In this document: in pieces, positions 41,621 through 51,800 of the stretch | Layout: every line of letters starts with the position of its first letter | Numbering within the stretch: position 1 is the stretch's first letter | DNA from: Rhodanobacteraceae bacterium | GTDB taxonomy: Bacteria > Acidobacteriota > Terriglobia > Terriglobales > Acidobacteriaceae | Length of the DNA stretch: 62,007 nt | Assembly (NCBI GenBank): GCA_025350865.1 | Contig: JANXWZ010000232.1 | Span: forward strand, 1 to 62,007 | Reading direction: 5' to 3' | Translations under genes and position numbers: made by a program | Notes under the pieces: model-generated | The model's input: only the letters and a program-made list of their open reading frames with translations | Told to the model about the DNA's origin: nothing | Databases searched by the model: none

Positions 41621-43234
41621 TTGCAGTCAGAGCCATCCATCCTCAGAGATTTCACAGTCGATCGACGTGTCTGGTTACTCTCCAGCGTTTCCATTGGTAT
41701 CGGTATTGGGGCGACTGTCCTGGCCGTGCTCCTTCTGCGTTGCATCGCGATCTCGACGAACATCTTTTACTACCATCGCTTCAGTGCTGCCGCTGTCTCT
41801 CCGTCGGGTAGCCCACTTGGACACTGGGTGGTTGTGGTCCCGGTGGTGGGAGGACTGATCGTTGGACTTATGGCCAGGTTTGGTTCCGACAAGATACGAG
41901 GTCATGGGATACCGGAAGCAATCGAAGCGATTCTGATTCACAGAGCCCGTGTCGATCCCAAAATTGCCGTGCTGAAACCCCTGTCGGCCGCAGTTGCGAT
42001 TGGATCGGGCGGGCCCTTTGGCGCAGAAGGTCCCATCATCATGACGGGGGGCGCGCTCGGATCGATCATCGGTCAATGGCTGCATGTGACCGACGCAGAA
42101 CGAACGACACTTCTGGTCGCAGGTGCGGCGGCGGGTATGTCGGCAACGTTTTCGACGCCCGTCGCCGCGATCCTGCTGGCGGTCGAACTCCTGCTGTTTG
42201 AATGGCGCCCTCGCAGCTTGATTCCAGTGGCCATTGCAAGCGCGACAGCGGCGCTGCTCCGCGTGTATTGGCTTGGCGCAGGACCGCTCTTTCAGATGCC
42301 TGTGCTACCCGAGACCCTGCATGCGTCGTTTGCAATCGGAGCTCTGGTTCTGGGCGCGTTCCTCGGCATCATCTCGGCTGGAATGAGCCGCATGATGTAT
42401 GCCTTCGAGGATCTCTTTGAGCGCATTCCTCTCCACTGGATGTGGTGGCCCGCCATTGGCGGTGTGGGTATTGGCGTGGGAGGACTCTTTTTCCCACGCG
42501 GCCTGGGAGTCGGGTACGACAACATCGCGGAGCTCTTGCGGGGAAACGCGCCCCTCAAGCTCATCGTAGGAATTCTAATCGCCAAATCCCTCATGTGGGC
42601 ATTTTCGCTAGGTTCAGGAACCTCCGGTGGAGTCCTCGCGCCGCTCCTCATGATCGGCGGAGCAGTCGGCGCGATGGCGGGTCATCTGGCTCACACCTCG
42701 GCGGAGACCCAGGCGCTCTGGGTCTTGATCGGCATGGGTTCAATGCTTGCCGGATCACTTGGCGTACCGCTTACTGCGATTCTGTTCAGCCTGGAGGTCA
42801 CTCACTGTCTCCCTGCCTTGCTTCCTCTGGCGGTGGCCTGCATTGCCTCCTACCTTGTGACGGCGCTCGTGATGCCGCGCTCGATTTTGACGGAAAAGCT
42901 GAGTCGCCGAGGCTATCATCTGACTCGCGAGTATGGTGTCGACCCGCTGGAACTGGTGCTGGTACGAGAGGTCATGTCGCCGCTGGCCGGAGAAGCTGAA
43001 ACGTCGCCGGCCTTGGGAGCGTTTGCTTATGCAGACACCACCACGCGAGATGCGGCAGAGATGATGGCCTCCGAAGGGGTGGAGGTCATGCCCGTTGTCG
43101 ACCGGACCAACGGGCAAGTCTGTGGGCAGTTGTCGCTAAAGGATTTGCTGCGAGGCAGAGAACGATCCTCTGACCGTGAAAACGAGCGACTCCGGCTCTT
43201 TGGGAAGCCAGCCGAAGCTGGTGGCCACAATTAA
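41621..43234 (+). CDS. ClC family chloride channel/transporter with C-terminal CBS region
   Basis: It is 537 residues with 10-12 membrane helices, and moves chloride (or exchanges it for protons) across the inner membrane. The selectivity-filter motifs are recognisable: GHGIPEA in place of GSGIP, GGPFGAEGPIIMTGG holding the gating Glu (GxEGP), and GTSGGVLAPLLMIGG. A cytoplasmic tail of about 100 residues begins VREVMSPL and contains one clear CBS motif (VEVMPVVDRTNGQVCGQLS). The TTG start at 41621 is preceded by GAAGG at about 7 bp. It lies 43 bp after the MarR-type gene on the same strand. Confidence 0.9.
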   Translation: MQSEPSILRDFTVDRRVWLLSSVSIGIGIGATVLAVLLLRCIAISTNIFYYHRFSAAAVSPSGSPLGHWVVVVPVVGGLIVGLMARFGSDKIRGHGIPEAIEAILIHRARVDPKIAVLKPLSAAVAIGSGGPFGAEGPIIMTGGALGSIIGQWLHVTDAERTTLLVAGAAAGMSATFSTPVAAILLAVELLLFEWRPRSLIPVAIASATAALLRVYWLGAGPLFQMPVLPETLHASFAIGALVLGAFLGIISAGMSRMMYAFEDLFERIPLHWMWWPAIGGVGIGVGGLFFPRGLGVGYDNIAELLRGNAPLKLIVGILIAKSLMWAFSLGSGTSGGVLAPLLMIGGAVGAMAGHLAHTSAETQALWVLIGMGSMLAGSLGVPLTAILFSLEVTHCLPALLPLAVACIASYLVTALVMPRSILTEKLSRRGYHLTREYGVDPLELVLVREVMSPLAGEAETSPALGAFAYADTTTRDAAEMMASEGVEVMPVVDRTNGQVCGQLSLKDLLRGRERSSDRENERLRLFGKPAEAGGHN

Positions 43235-43285
43235 TGGAGAAAGACCATCGCCCGAGATATTCCTTTCGGCGAGCCGACCCCCACA

Positions 43286-44710
43286 TCAGGCCGGCTGGGG
43301 TGGCGGTGCGGCTGCCTTGGCAAGGTCGGTGCCACCCCGGTACCAATCCACCTTGCGCGTCACCACCATCACCGCGGCCAGCACCGCAAACAGCATCAGC
43401 GACCCGAGAATCAGCGCGTTGTCCTCGCTGATCAGCAGGCCGTAGACGGCGGCGTACAGCGTCGTCAGCATTGTGCCAAACCCGAGCCCGCGCGTGAGGC
43501 TACGCAGCACATAGCTCAGGTAAAACGTCAGCAGACCGATGCACGCCGCGCTCGCCAGCGTGTAGGCCAGCGCAAACGCCATGTGCTCGGAGAAGCTGAT
43601 CAGCAGCAGAAAGAAGATCGCCAGCCCGAACCCGACCAGTAAGTACTGCACCGGGTGGATCGGCAACTGTTTCATCATCTCGAACAAGAAGAAGCCGCCG
43701 AAGGTGAGGACGACGAAGAGAATGCCGTACTTCGTCGCGCGATCGCTCAGCTTGTAAGGGTCAATCGGCGTCAGCAGGCTAACGTTCATCGAGTCGAGAT
43801 TCTCGCCGCCCGCGATGATCTGTTGCTGGGTTGCGGCGGCAAGTGACGAGAGGCTCCACGTGGCGTGAAATCCCTTGGCGGTGACGTCGGGGCTGCGCGG
43901 CAGAAAGCGTCCGGCAAACAGTGGCGCCGGCCAGGTGGAATCGAGCGTGATCTCATTGCTGTCGGCCACCGGGGCCAGGCTCAGCTTTTGGGTTCCGGCT
44001 ACCTTCATCGTCATTTCGACGTCGTAGTGTGTTGCCTTGCCGCGCTGTGCGCCGACCAGCCGCACCCGCAGGTTTGGTTGCCACTGGTGAGCCGGTGCCG
44101 CAGAAGCCATCTTCGCCATGCGGTAGGAGCCGGAGCTGAGGCTTCCGCTATCTTGCGGCTCGGGCGACAGCTCTTCCACCGCACCGCTGATCAGCCCGCC
44201 CTGGGTCATGGTCATCACCACGCCGTTCACCCGCACCACCGGCGTTCCGACGATGCCGCGTACATCCGTGAGCTGAAACGCAAGGTACGGCTCGCCGTAT
44301 GTAACGCTTCCGGGAATGTCCGACGCAGGGACATTGATCGCTCCTGTCAGAGTAACGTCGGTCGTATAAACCGCAGCCCGGTATAGTCCGTGGCGACGCT
44401 CCGACGGATCGATAACACCTTTCATCGCCAGCCTGGCGGGAAAGGTAAGCTCACTTCCGTCATGCGTTACGGTCGTGACCTCGGTCTTCTTGTCTTGATC
44501 GGTCACAGCCTTATCGATCTGCCGGTAGGGCTGAATCAGCACCGGCCCGACCAGGGTTTGCGGCCCGGCGTAGCTTTCAGCTATGCTCTGCACGGCTTCG
44601 TTGCGATATTGCTCGCGCTCAGTAATTACCGATCCCACGAGGAGCAGACCGATACAGACCACAAACATCAGCACAACGATGACAACGCCCTTCAGTCCCA
44701 TTCGGTTCAT
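43286..44710 (-). CDS. creD: Inner membrane protein CreD (cell envelope integrity)
   Basis: It is 474 residues. The first helix (GVVIVVLMFVVCIGLLLVG), the conserved ITEREQYRNEAVQSI segment, and a large periplasmic domain with GPVLIQPYR and WPAPLFAGRFLPR are followed by six to seven C-terminal helices containing HPVQYLLVGFGLAIFFLLLI. In proteobacteria CreD is controlled by CreBC; here it follows a winged-helix regulator gene instead. AGGAGA lies 8 bp upstream of ATG and a 23-bp operator-like site lies 17 bp upstream. Confidence 0.93.
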   Translation of the reverse strand: MNRMGLKGVVIVVLMFVVCIGLLLVGSVITEREQYRNEAVQSIAESYAGPQTLVGPVLIQPYRQIDKAVTDQDKKTEVTTVTHDGSELTFPARLAMKGVIDPSERRHGLYRAAVYTTDVTLTGAINVPASDIPGSVTYGEPYLAFQLTDVRGIVGTPVVRVNGVVMTMTQGGLISGAVEELSPEPQDSGSLSSGSYRMAKMASAAPAHQWQPNLRVRLVGAQRGKATHYDVEMTMKVAGTQKLSLAPVADSNEITLDSTWPAPLFAGRFLPRSPDVTAKGFHATWSLSSLAAATQQQIIAGGENLDSMNVSLLTPIDPYKLSDRATKYGILFVVLTFGGFFLFEMMKQLPIHPVQYLLVGFGLAIFFLLLISFSEHMAFALAYTLASAACIGLLTFYLSYVLRSLTRGLGFGTMLTTLYAAVYGLLISEDNALILGSLMLFAVLAAVMVVTRKVDWYRGGTDLAKAAAPPPQPA

Positions 44711-44726
44711 CTTCTATCTCCTATGA

Positions 44727-44749
44727 ATTCACTTTCTATTGCAAAGTAA
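44727..44749. promoter_or_regulatory. creD operator-like site, copy A
   Basis: ATTCACTTT-N5-GCAAAGTAA, an imperfect dyad (ACTTT-N7-AAAGT), lies 17 bp before the creD start. The same 9+9 flanking bases with the same 5-bp spacing occur at 45761. It is probably bound by the regulator encoded at 44765-45151. Confidence 0.65.
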
Positions 44750-44764
44750 GTTTTAAAAAAAAGG

Positions 44765-45151
44765 TCAAACCTCCGACGGCGTCAGGCCGCGGAGGATTGT
44801 GGCGGAGTCTTCCTTGCTCACTTTCGCCGCGTCTTTCACCACCTGCTCCAGCGTGGAAAGGTATTCCAGATAGCGCATGCGACCGGCGGAGTTGATGCGG
44901 CAGATCGTCTGCGGCCGGTTCTGGTCGTAGCCCTTCACGATTTCCACCATGCCTTCGGTCTCCAGCACCTTCAGGTGCCGGCTCAGGTTGCCATCGGTCA
45001 GTGAACACAGCCGCTTCAGATCGTTGAAGATGACCCCTTTCGGGTTAGTGATCAGCGAGGTCAACACGCTCAGGCGGGCGCGCTCATGGATCACGCGATC
45101 GAGACCTTCGTAGGCGAAACGGCCTTCGCTGGCGGGAACCTTAGTCTTCAT
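44765..45151 (-). CDS. Winged-helix transcriptional regulator (HTH_27 type)
   Basis: It is 128 residues. After a short tail, DRVIHERARLSVLTSLITN, FNDLKRLCSLTDGNLSRHLK and LETEGMVEIVKGY make a compact winged helix, followed by a dimer helix. This small group is usually encoded with a membrane protein and acts as a local repressor. ATG 45151 is chosen because GGAGG lies about 7 bp upstream; the frame continues to 45217 without support. It overlaps the end of the upstream membrane-protein gene by 11 bp. creD starts 54 bp downstream. Confidence 0.85.
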   Translation of the reverse strand: MKTKVPASEGRFAYEGLDRVIHERARLSVLTSLITNPKGVIFNDLKRLCSLTDGNLSRHLKVLETEGMVEIVKGYDQNRPQTICRINSAGRMRYLEYLSTLEQVVKDAAKVSKEDSATILRGLTPSEV

Positions 45152-45755
45152 CGCTGTCCTCCCGGCTGGAGAAGAACAGGATGCCCGCCACCAGCAACTG
45201 GCCGATGCCAAAGGCAAGCCCCATCGTCCAAGGTTCGAAGGCGCGCTTGCCGTCGAGCGTCAGGCAGACCAGACCGGTGAGCATGTACCAGGCTCCCGCA
45301 ACCGCCATCGGGCGTGGCAGAAATCGGCACGACGAGAAGACCCCAAGGCTGAAGATTACCTGCCAAAGCCCGGGAAGAATCCAGAGTACGGACGCCGCGT
45401 AATGGACGAGAACGTAGGTGATCAGGAACCCGGCACCGGCCGCGGGGAGGAACTGCTCGACCGCCATGCGGATCATCTCGTCCGACAGGCCGGAGTGAAT
45501 GCGACGGGTTCGGGTATACATTTGTGCGCCGGTCAGCGCGGCTGAAACAATGGCCGTCGTCAGCCAGATTCGCAGGTAGACCCACAGGTGGTCGGCAGGG
45601 TTTGGAAGCCAATGCGACTGCGCGGCGGCGGCCAGCATCGCGATGGCACTGGTCGCGGCCAGCGTAGCTGGACCGTAGCCGCGAAACTGCGTGGACTGCG
45701 CCACCTGCCGCCGGATGCTGCTGATGTCACCTAACGCTTTGTGAAGTTCGCTCAT
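45141..45755 (-). CDS. Membrane protein of unknown function, creD operon
   Basis: It is 204 residues with about five membrane helices (for example GPATLAATSAIAMLAAAA, LWVYLRIWLTTAIVSAALTG, GAGFLITYVLVHYAASVLWI and the C-terminal MGLAFGIGQLLVAGILFF). The N-terminus MSELHKALGDISSIRRQVAQ is cytoplasmic and helical. No family function is known to me. It is the first gene of the unit membrane protein, regulator, creD. A 23-bp operator-like site lies 5 bp before its start codon, so it should be tightly controlled by the regulator next door. Confidence 0.75.
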   Translation of the reverse strand: MSELHKALGDISSIRRQVAQSTQFRGYGPATLAATSAIAMLAAAAQSHWLPNPADHLWVYLRIWLTTAIVSAALTGAQMYTRTRRIHSGLSDEMIRMAVEQFLPAAGAGFLITYVLVHYAASVLWILPGLWQVIFSLGVFSSCRFLPRPMAVAGAWYMLTGLVCLTLDGKRAFEPWTMGLAFGIGQLLVAGILFFSSREDSDED

Positions 45756-45760
45756 GAGAG

Positions 45761-45783
45761 ATTCACTTTACAACGCAAAGTAA
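45761..45783. promoter_or_regulatory. creD operator-like site, copy B
   Basis: ATTCACTTT-N5-GCAAAGTAA, identical to copy A at 44727 except for the five central bases. It lies directly upstream of the operon's first gene and would cover its ribosome-binding region and promoter start. Confidence 0.65.
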
Positions 45784-45884
45784 AACAGGGGAGAAGGCGA
45801 ATGTCAAATGGTTTCGGCATCTGCTCCCGGCCGATAACCGGCGATCTACATCAGATTGCAATAAAAAGGCCTCATATTGGAAAG

Positions 45885-48572
45885 ATGCAACGACTTCGAT
45901 TCAGTGTGATTGCCCTGTGCCTCGGCGCGGGATTGATTGGGGCTGCGACGCGCGGCACAGCGCAGCCGACTGGTGCAGCATCCACTGCAGTTCGCGCGAC
46001 GTTGCCGAACGGCCGTCAGATTCGTCCGGAGGGAAGCTGGATTCCGGTAGCGCCTTTTCCGTTTGCGATTGCGGTTCGCCCGGATGGCGATGAGATTGCC
46101 GTTCCGTCGATCGGCTTTCCCTTTGCGCTCAATCTGATCGCCCATCCGAATGACTCAATACCCGTCGTAAAGACCCGGCCGGAGGGCCGCGAGAAGTCCA
46201 AGGCTATAGAAGCGCATGCCGGGCTTGCCTACTCGCCAGACGGCAAGCTGTTGTATCTTGCGTCTGGCGATTCTGGCAAGGTCGCCATCTGGAGCGAGGA
46301 GGGCGGCTGGCACCCGGCGGGTTCGATTGCTCTCGACGGTGTGGTCGCCGGCAAGGACTACCAACGAAGCTTTGCGGCGACTCTACTGTGTTCCCGCAAC
46401 GGTAAGTGGCTCTACGCGCTGGATCAGGGAAACTGGCGCGTGGTGGTGTTGAACGCCGCAACGGGACAGCGGGTCGCGTCGATCGACACCGGGGCGTACC
46501 CGTTTGGCCTGGCGCTCTCTCCGGAGGAGACAAGGCTCTACGTCACTAACACGGGCTTGTTCGAGTACAGCAACATTCGCGGGGCGTCGCGAGCCACCGC
46601 ATCCTCCGCGGGTCTTCACTTTCCGCCATTTGCCTATCCAAGCGCAGCTGCCAGAAGCGGTGCGACGGTGGAAGGCAAGCAGGTGGGCGGGTTGGGCGAT
46701 GAGAATTCAGAGCGCGGAAGCTCGCTCTGGACCTACGACCTATCCGCCGACGGATTGCCGAAACTGGCGGCGAAATTGCGCCTCGGAGAGCGGATCGCCG
46801 GTCGACTCATCGGCGGAGCCGCTCCGACCGGAGTGGTGGCCGATGGCGACGCAGTCTATGTGTCGCTCGCGCATCAGGATTCCATCGTGCGCATATCCGC
46901 CGACGGCGCAAGGCAGACCGGCGAGGTCCCGTTGACACCCTTTACCGGCCTACGCTTTCTAGATGCGCAAGGCAATCCGCTGCGTGGTGTGATGCCTAGC
47001 GGCCTGGCTCTGCGCGATGGACGGCTGTATGTCGCGGAGTCGGGTATCAATGCGGTTGCGGTGGTCGAAACCGCAAGCATGAAGGTGGTTGAGCACATCC
47101 CCGCCGGCTGGAATCCATCCAGTGTCGCGCTGTCGCCGGACGGCAAGACGCTTTACATCGTGAATACGAAGGGCAAGGGCACCGGCGCGAACGGGGGTCA
47201 CGCCCATGACGCCAAACTGCCCAGCTACATTGGCTCGCTGGAGTACGGCAGCGTTGGCGTCGTGCATCTGGACGCGCTTACCTCAGCCGATCGCCTGACC
47301 GAAGCGGTTGTCGCCACGAACCTTACCGCGAACACGAGCGGCTTGAAGCTCCCGAGGTTGAAGCATTGTTTCCTGATCATTCGGGAGAATCGCACCTTCG
47401 ACGAGATCCTGGGCGACCTTGCCGGGGCCAATGGCGACCCTACCCTAGCCCGGTACGGGATGGCGGGCTGGGCCGAGGAAGAGAAGGCGGCGACAGGCCT
47501 CAACGTGACTCCGAACCTGCATGCGTTGGCCAGGCAGTTTGCGACCAGCGATAACTTCTATGTCGACGGTGACGTTTCTGCCGACGGGCATCGCTGGATC
47601 GTGGGCATCAACCCGACTCCGTTCTTCAATACCGCCTGGACGTCTAAATACGGTGGCCGGCGCGAGAGTTCAGCGGAGGCCAGCCAGCCCGGGCGGCGCG
47701 CGATGTTTGGTGGAGCCGACGCACCGATGCCGGAAGATGAGCCGCAGTTCGGATCGCTGTGGGAGCATATCGCAAATGCCGGTCTCGGCATTCTGAACTA
47801 TGGCGAAGGGCTTGAAGTAGAGGGCAATGATGAGGTGGAAGGGATCGAGCCGGAGGGCCAGCGCCTGCTGCTGAACTCGCCCGTACCGAAGCCGGTGTTT
47901 GAATCGACCGACCGTCGTTTTCCCACCTTCAATCTTGGTATTCCAGATCAGGTGCGCGTGGCGGAATTTGAACGCGATCTGAAAGCGAGAATGGCCAAAG
48001 GTAAGCTGCCGGGACTGATCGTCATTCGCCTGCCGGGAGATCATACTTCGAAGATCCGCCCCGCAGATGGATATCCGTATCGCGCATCGTTCGTCGCCGA
48101 TAACGACCTGGCAACGGGCCTCATCATCGAGTTCCTGTCGCACACCGACTTGTGGCGTGACTCGGCCGTATTTGTAACCGAAGATGACGCACAAGGCGGC
48201 GTTGATCACGTGGACGCCCACCGCAGCGTGTTGATGGTTGCCAGCCCGTGGACCAAACCGGGCGTCATCTCGCATGTCCACACCAGCATGGGCAGCATCA
48301 CGCGCACCATCGATGAGCTGCTCGGCGTCGGCGCCATGAACCTTGAAGATGCGCTCGCCAGCGAAATGCTCGATGTGTTCGACACCCAGCCTCGCCTAAA
48401 CCCTTTTACGGCCCCGCCGTCTGATCCCAGGGTCTTCGATCCTGCCAAGGCGAAGGTCGCACATCCAAAGTCGAAGGTTGAGGCAGCCGCCTTACGTCGC
48501 ATGGACGACCCAGCTGAGATTGGTCCACTGGTGGAGTCTTCGGCGCGTCGTAGCAGTTCGTCAAAGAATTAG
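45885..48572 (+). CDS. Exported beta-propeller / phosphoesterase (phospholipase C-like) fusion
   Basis: It is 895 residues. A signal peptide (MQRLRFSVIALCLGAGLIGA) leads to a YncE-like seven-bladed propeller up to about residue 480; blade motifs are AYSPDGKLLYLASGDSG, ALSPEETRLYVTNTG and SVALSPDGKTLYIVNTKG. The second half is a phosphoesterase domain of the alkaline phosphatase superfamily: LKHCFLIIRENRTFDEILGD (ENRTFD motif), NFYVDGDVSADGHRW, then VFVTEDDAQGGVDHVDAHR with metal-binding Asp/His. It probably hydrolyses phosphodiesters in the periplasm. ATG 45885 is taken because the signal peptide starts there. Confidence 0.88.
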   Translation: MQRLRFSVIALCLGAGLIGAATRGTAQPTGAASTAVRATLPNGRQIRPEGSWIPVAPFPFAIAVRPDGDEIAVPSIGFPFALNLIAHPNDSIPVVKTRPEGREKSKAIEAHAGLAYSPDGKLLYLASGDSGKVAIWSEEGGWHPAGSIALDGVVAGKDYQRSFAATLLCSRNGKWLYALDQGNWRVVVLNAATGQRVASIDTGAYPFGLALSPEETRLYVTNTGLFEYSNIRGASRATASSAGLHFPPFAYPSAAARSGATVEGKQVGGLGDENSERGSSLWTYDLSADGLPKLAAKLRLGERIAGRLIGGAAPTGVVADGDAVYVSLAHQDSIVRISADGARQTGEVPLTPFTGLRFLDAQGNPLRGVMPSGLALRDGRLYVAESGINAVAVVETASMKVVEHIPAGWNPSSVALSPDGKTLYIVNTKGKGTGANGGHAHDAKLPSYIGSLEYGSVGVVHLDALTSADRLTEAVVATNLTANTSGLKLPRLKHCFLIIRENRTFDEILGDLAGANGDPTLARYGMAGWAEEEKAATGLNVTPNLHALARQFATSDNFYVDGDVSADGHRWIVGINPTPFFNTAWTSKYGGRRESSAEASQPGRRAMFGGADAPMPEDEPQFGSLWEHIANAGLGILNYGEGLEVEGNDEVEGIEPEGQRLLLNSPVPKPVFESTDRRFPTFNLGIPDQVRVAEFERDLKARMAKGKLPGLIVIRLPGDHTSKIRPADGYPYRASFVADNDLATGLIIEFLSHTDLWRDSAVFVTEDDAQGGVDHVDAHRSVLMVASPWTKPGVISHVHTSMGSITRTIDELLGVGAMNLEDALASEMLDVFDTQPRLNPFTAPPSDPRVFDPAKAKVAHPKSKVEAAALRRMDDPAEIGPLVESSARRSSSSKN

Positions 48573-48813
48573 TCCGCGGCTTTTTGGCTTATCAATACCC
48601 TTAGCTACCTCAGTGAGTTCGCTTGCCAACGTTGCTGATTTTTATCTGACCGTTGATAGTCCCGCAACATTCAGGCCGTAATTTGGGCCTTGACTCACAA
48701 GCACTCACGTCCAATTGAAATTCTGCCTGTCGTAGAGGGTGATCTCCCCCGGATGCCATCCATCGGCGTCAACGCACCCTCCTGCGTCAGGAATAAACCT
48801 AAGGAGCGCTCCT
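48573..48813. other. 241-bp gap before the TonB-receptor gene
   Basis: It holds no gene. It should contain the receptor's promoter and leader; an AAGGAGCGCTCCT stretch just before the start at 48814 contains the ribosome site inside a small palindrome (AGGAGCGCTCCT), which could partly hide it. Confidence 0.45.
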
Positions 48814-51800
48814 ATGCAACGCAACAAGCAATTATCTCTTCGCACCTGCTGCCAGGCAGCAATCGTAATGCTCGCATTCTTATTCTGCGTAGTCACTGCA
48901 ATCCCTTGCGCATCGGCGCAGTCCGTTCAGGGAACCATTCTGGGCAGCGTTCGGGACCCGCAGGGCGCAGTCGTTCCCGGCGCCACCGTGACGATGACCA
49001 GCGAGACCGAAGGTGTCACCCGCACTACGACGACTAACGCCGCTGGCGATTTCATCTTCGTAGACGCCAAAGCCGGGGAGTACACGGTGGATGTAGTGCG
49101 CGATGGATTCGACCGCGCCACAACGTCGCATGTCGCGCTCGCATCGCGCCAGGATCTTCGCCTTAACGTCGCGCTGAAGATCGGTAACATCCAGCAGGAC
49201 ATCGTCGTCTCCGGCGAGGCAGTATCGGCAATCGAGACCGAAACTGCATCGATCAGCGCAGTCTACAACCGGGAGAATGTAGCTGACCTCCCCGTAAATA
49301 ACCGCGCCGGTGCCAGCGGTACCAGCGCCCTCAACATCATCGGCACACTGCCGGGCGTTCAGGCAGACCACGGCGCATTCTCACTGCAGGGCGGCCTGCC
49401 CTTCCAGACCGAAGTTACCGTCGATGGCATCACGATCCAGAGCGCGACCGGCAACAGCCCGATCGCCGATGCCTTCCCTTCCACCGAATCAATCTCGGAA
49501 GTCCGCGCAGATGGTGCGTTGAACAGCGCCGAGTTCGGTCAGCCCGGCGAAGTCACGATCACCACCAAGGGTGGCGGCAACAAGCTTCGTGGCGGCATCT
49601 TCTGGTACCACCAGAACCGCGCCTTCAACGCGATTCCGTACACCTTTCCCATCACAACCACCAAGCCGAAGCTGATCGGCAACACGTTCGGTGCCAGCGT
49701 AGGCGGTCCCGTTTCCATCCCGCACCTCTACGATGGCCGCAATAAGACCTTCTTCTTCGGGGCATACGAAGGCTGGCGCTTCCCGTCGCAGACGACCCAG
49801 TTCTTCAAGGTGCCGAGCACCCTGATGAAGAAGGGCGACTTCTCCCGGTTCACCTCTCCGGGCTTCACCAAGCTGACCAATCCATTCACTGGCGGCTCCT
49901 ACGGAACGACGATCCCGACGGTCAACGCTTCAGCCGCATCACTCCTGAGTCTGTACCCGGATCCGAACATCGGCGACCCCGCAGCATTTACCGACGACGG
50001 TGTCTCCAACTACCAGGCCAATCGCGACACCAGCGCTCACTCGGACCAGTTCGACATCCGCGGCGACAAGTATTTCGGATCGAATCAGAAGGTCCTCGTT
50101 TGGGGCCGCTTCACGTGGAAGAACTTCCCGCGCAACAGCACCGAGCCCTTGCTTGTTCCGTCGGCTCAGAATACGAATCAATCGCGAGTGCTGAAGCTGA
50201 GCGCCAGCTACACCATCACGCCGCGCCTCATCAACGAAGCTGGCTTCGGTTACACGCTGTATACGTCGGGCCAGACGAACGCCTTCGACGGCGCGGCCTT
50301 TACCAACAAGCTTGGACTTACGGGCTTGCAGAACCTCTTCTACAACGGCCTGCCTGAGCTGGACTTCGGCAGCATCAGCAGCTTGAATGCAGACCGCCTC
50401 AGCTCGACCAGCCAGTCCAACACCTTCGTCTACACGGACAACCTGAGCTGGACCAGGGGTAACCACCAGGTTCGGTTCGGACTGGATATTCGTTCGCTCG
50501 AAGCTGTCACGCCGCTCGGCTTCAACGGTTCCGACAACTACGGCACCTTCGGCTTCAACACATCGAAGAGCGCCGGGCTGTTCACCGGGGTCGACTTCGC
50601 CGACTTCCTTATCGGGATTCCGTACCAGACGTTCTACGATGTCGTCCAGCAGGATAACGACGGCAAGAGCGCCTACTATAACTTCTTTGGCCAGGACCAG
50701 TGGAAAATCAGCAAGAGCCTGACCCTCAGCTATGGTCTCCGCTATGAGCTGCACCCCGGCTACTACGATCCCAACGGCGACATCGGCAACTTCGACCCCT
50801 CCTACGGCAAGTCCGGTGCAGCGATCTATCCCGACGGCAAGGAGAGCCTGCTGGCCAAAAGCTTTCTTTCGAGCGCGAACGCCTGCGCCCCCTTCGGACT
50901 GAACACCACATCCTCCGCAACCGTAAACGGTGCACCCTGCATGCCGGTGCTGAGCAACAGCGCAGCAGGCTATCCGCGCGGGCTGAAGAGGTACCCGCAC
51001 CTCCGCTTCATGCCGCGCTTCGGCTTCGCCTATCGTCCCTTCCATGACGAGAAGACGGTCGTCCGCGCAGGGTTCGGGATGTACAACATCACCGAGCTTG
51101 GCGGCAGCTTCTACTCGCTCACCGGAACGCTGCAGGCGCAGACCTCGCAGTACACCAACACCCTGAACACGACCACGCATGCGATCGGTTACCAGTGGCC
51201 AGTGATCTACTCCGGCGCCGGCAACGGCGGCTGCAGCAACTGCTACGGCACCTCGTACTTCGGTACTGCGAACAGCACAGTCTGGAAGACGCCTTACACC
51301 GAACAGTGGACGATGAGCGTCGACCATGACTTTGGCAGCGGTTACGCCGCACGCGTGTCGTATATCGGCTCGAACGGTCGTCAGCTCGTGTGGGCGCCGG
51401 ACGAGAACTCGCTTCCGTTCTCATCGACAGTCTCGGCAAACAACGCGCCGCTGAGCGCACGCCTGTTCCCCAACTGGGGTCGCATCAACACCCGCGCAAC
51501 GGGTGCCAACTCTACCTACAACTCGCTGCAGATCGAAGCGAATCACCGCTTCCAGCGCGGGTTGCAGTTCAACAGCGCATACACGTTCGCCAAGGGTCTC
51601 TCCGACAATCAGGGACCCAACAATACGGGCTTTGCCGGCGAGACGGGCGGCGGCCGCGCGACCTCCATCCTGCAGCGCTCGGCTGACTTCGGCAACGTGA
51701 CGGGTACCCGCCGCCACCGCTGGAGCACCACCATGATCTACGACCTGCCCCTGGGCCGCGGACGCCAGTTCGGCGCCGACATGCCGCGCGCCCTCGACCT

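Noticed and set aside
49939-51327. 462-codon open frame antisense to the TonB receptor
   Set aside because: No recognisable domain, no ribosome site, and fully inside a convincing receptor gene.
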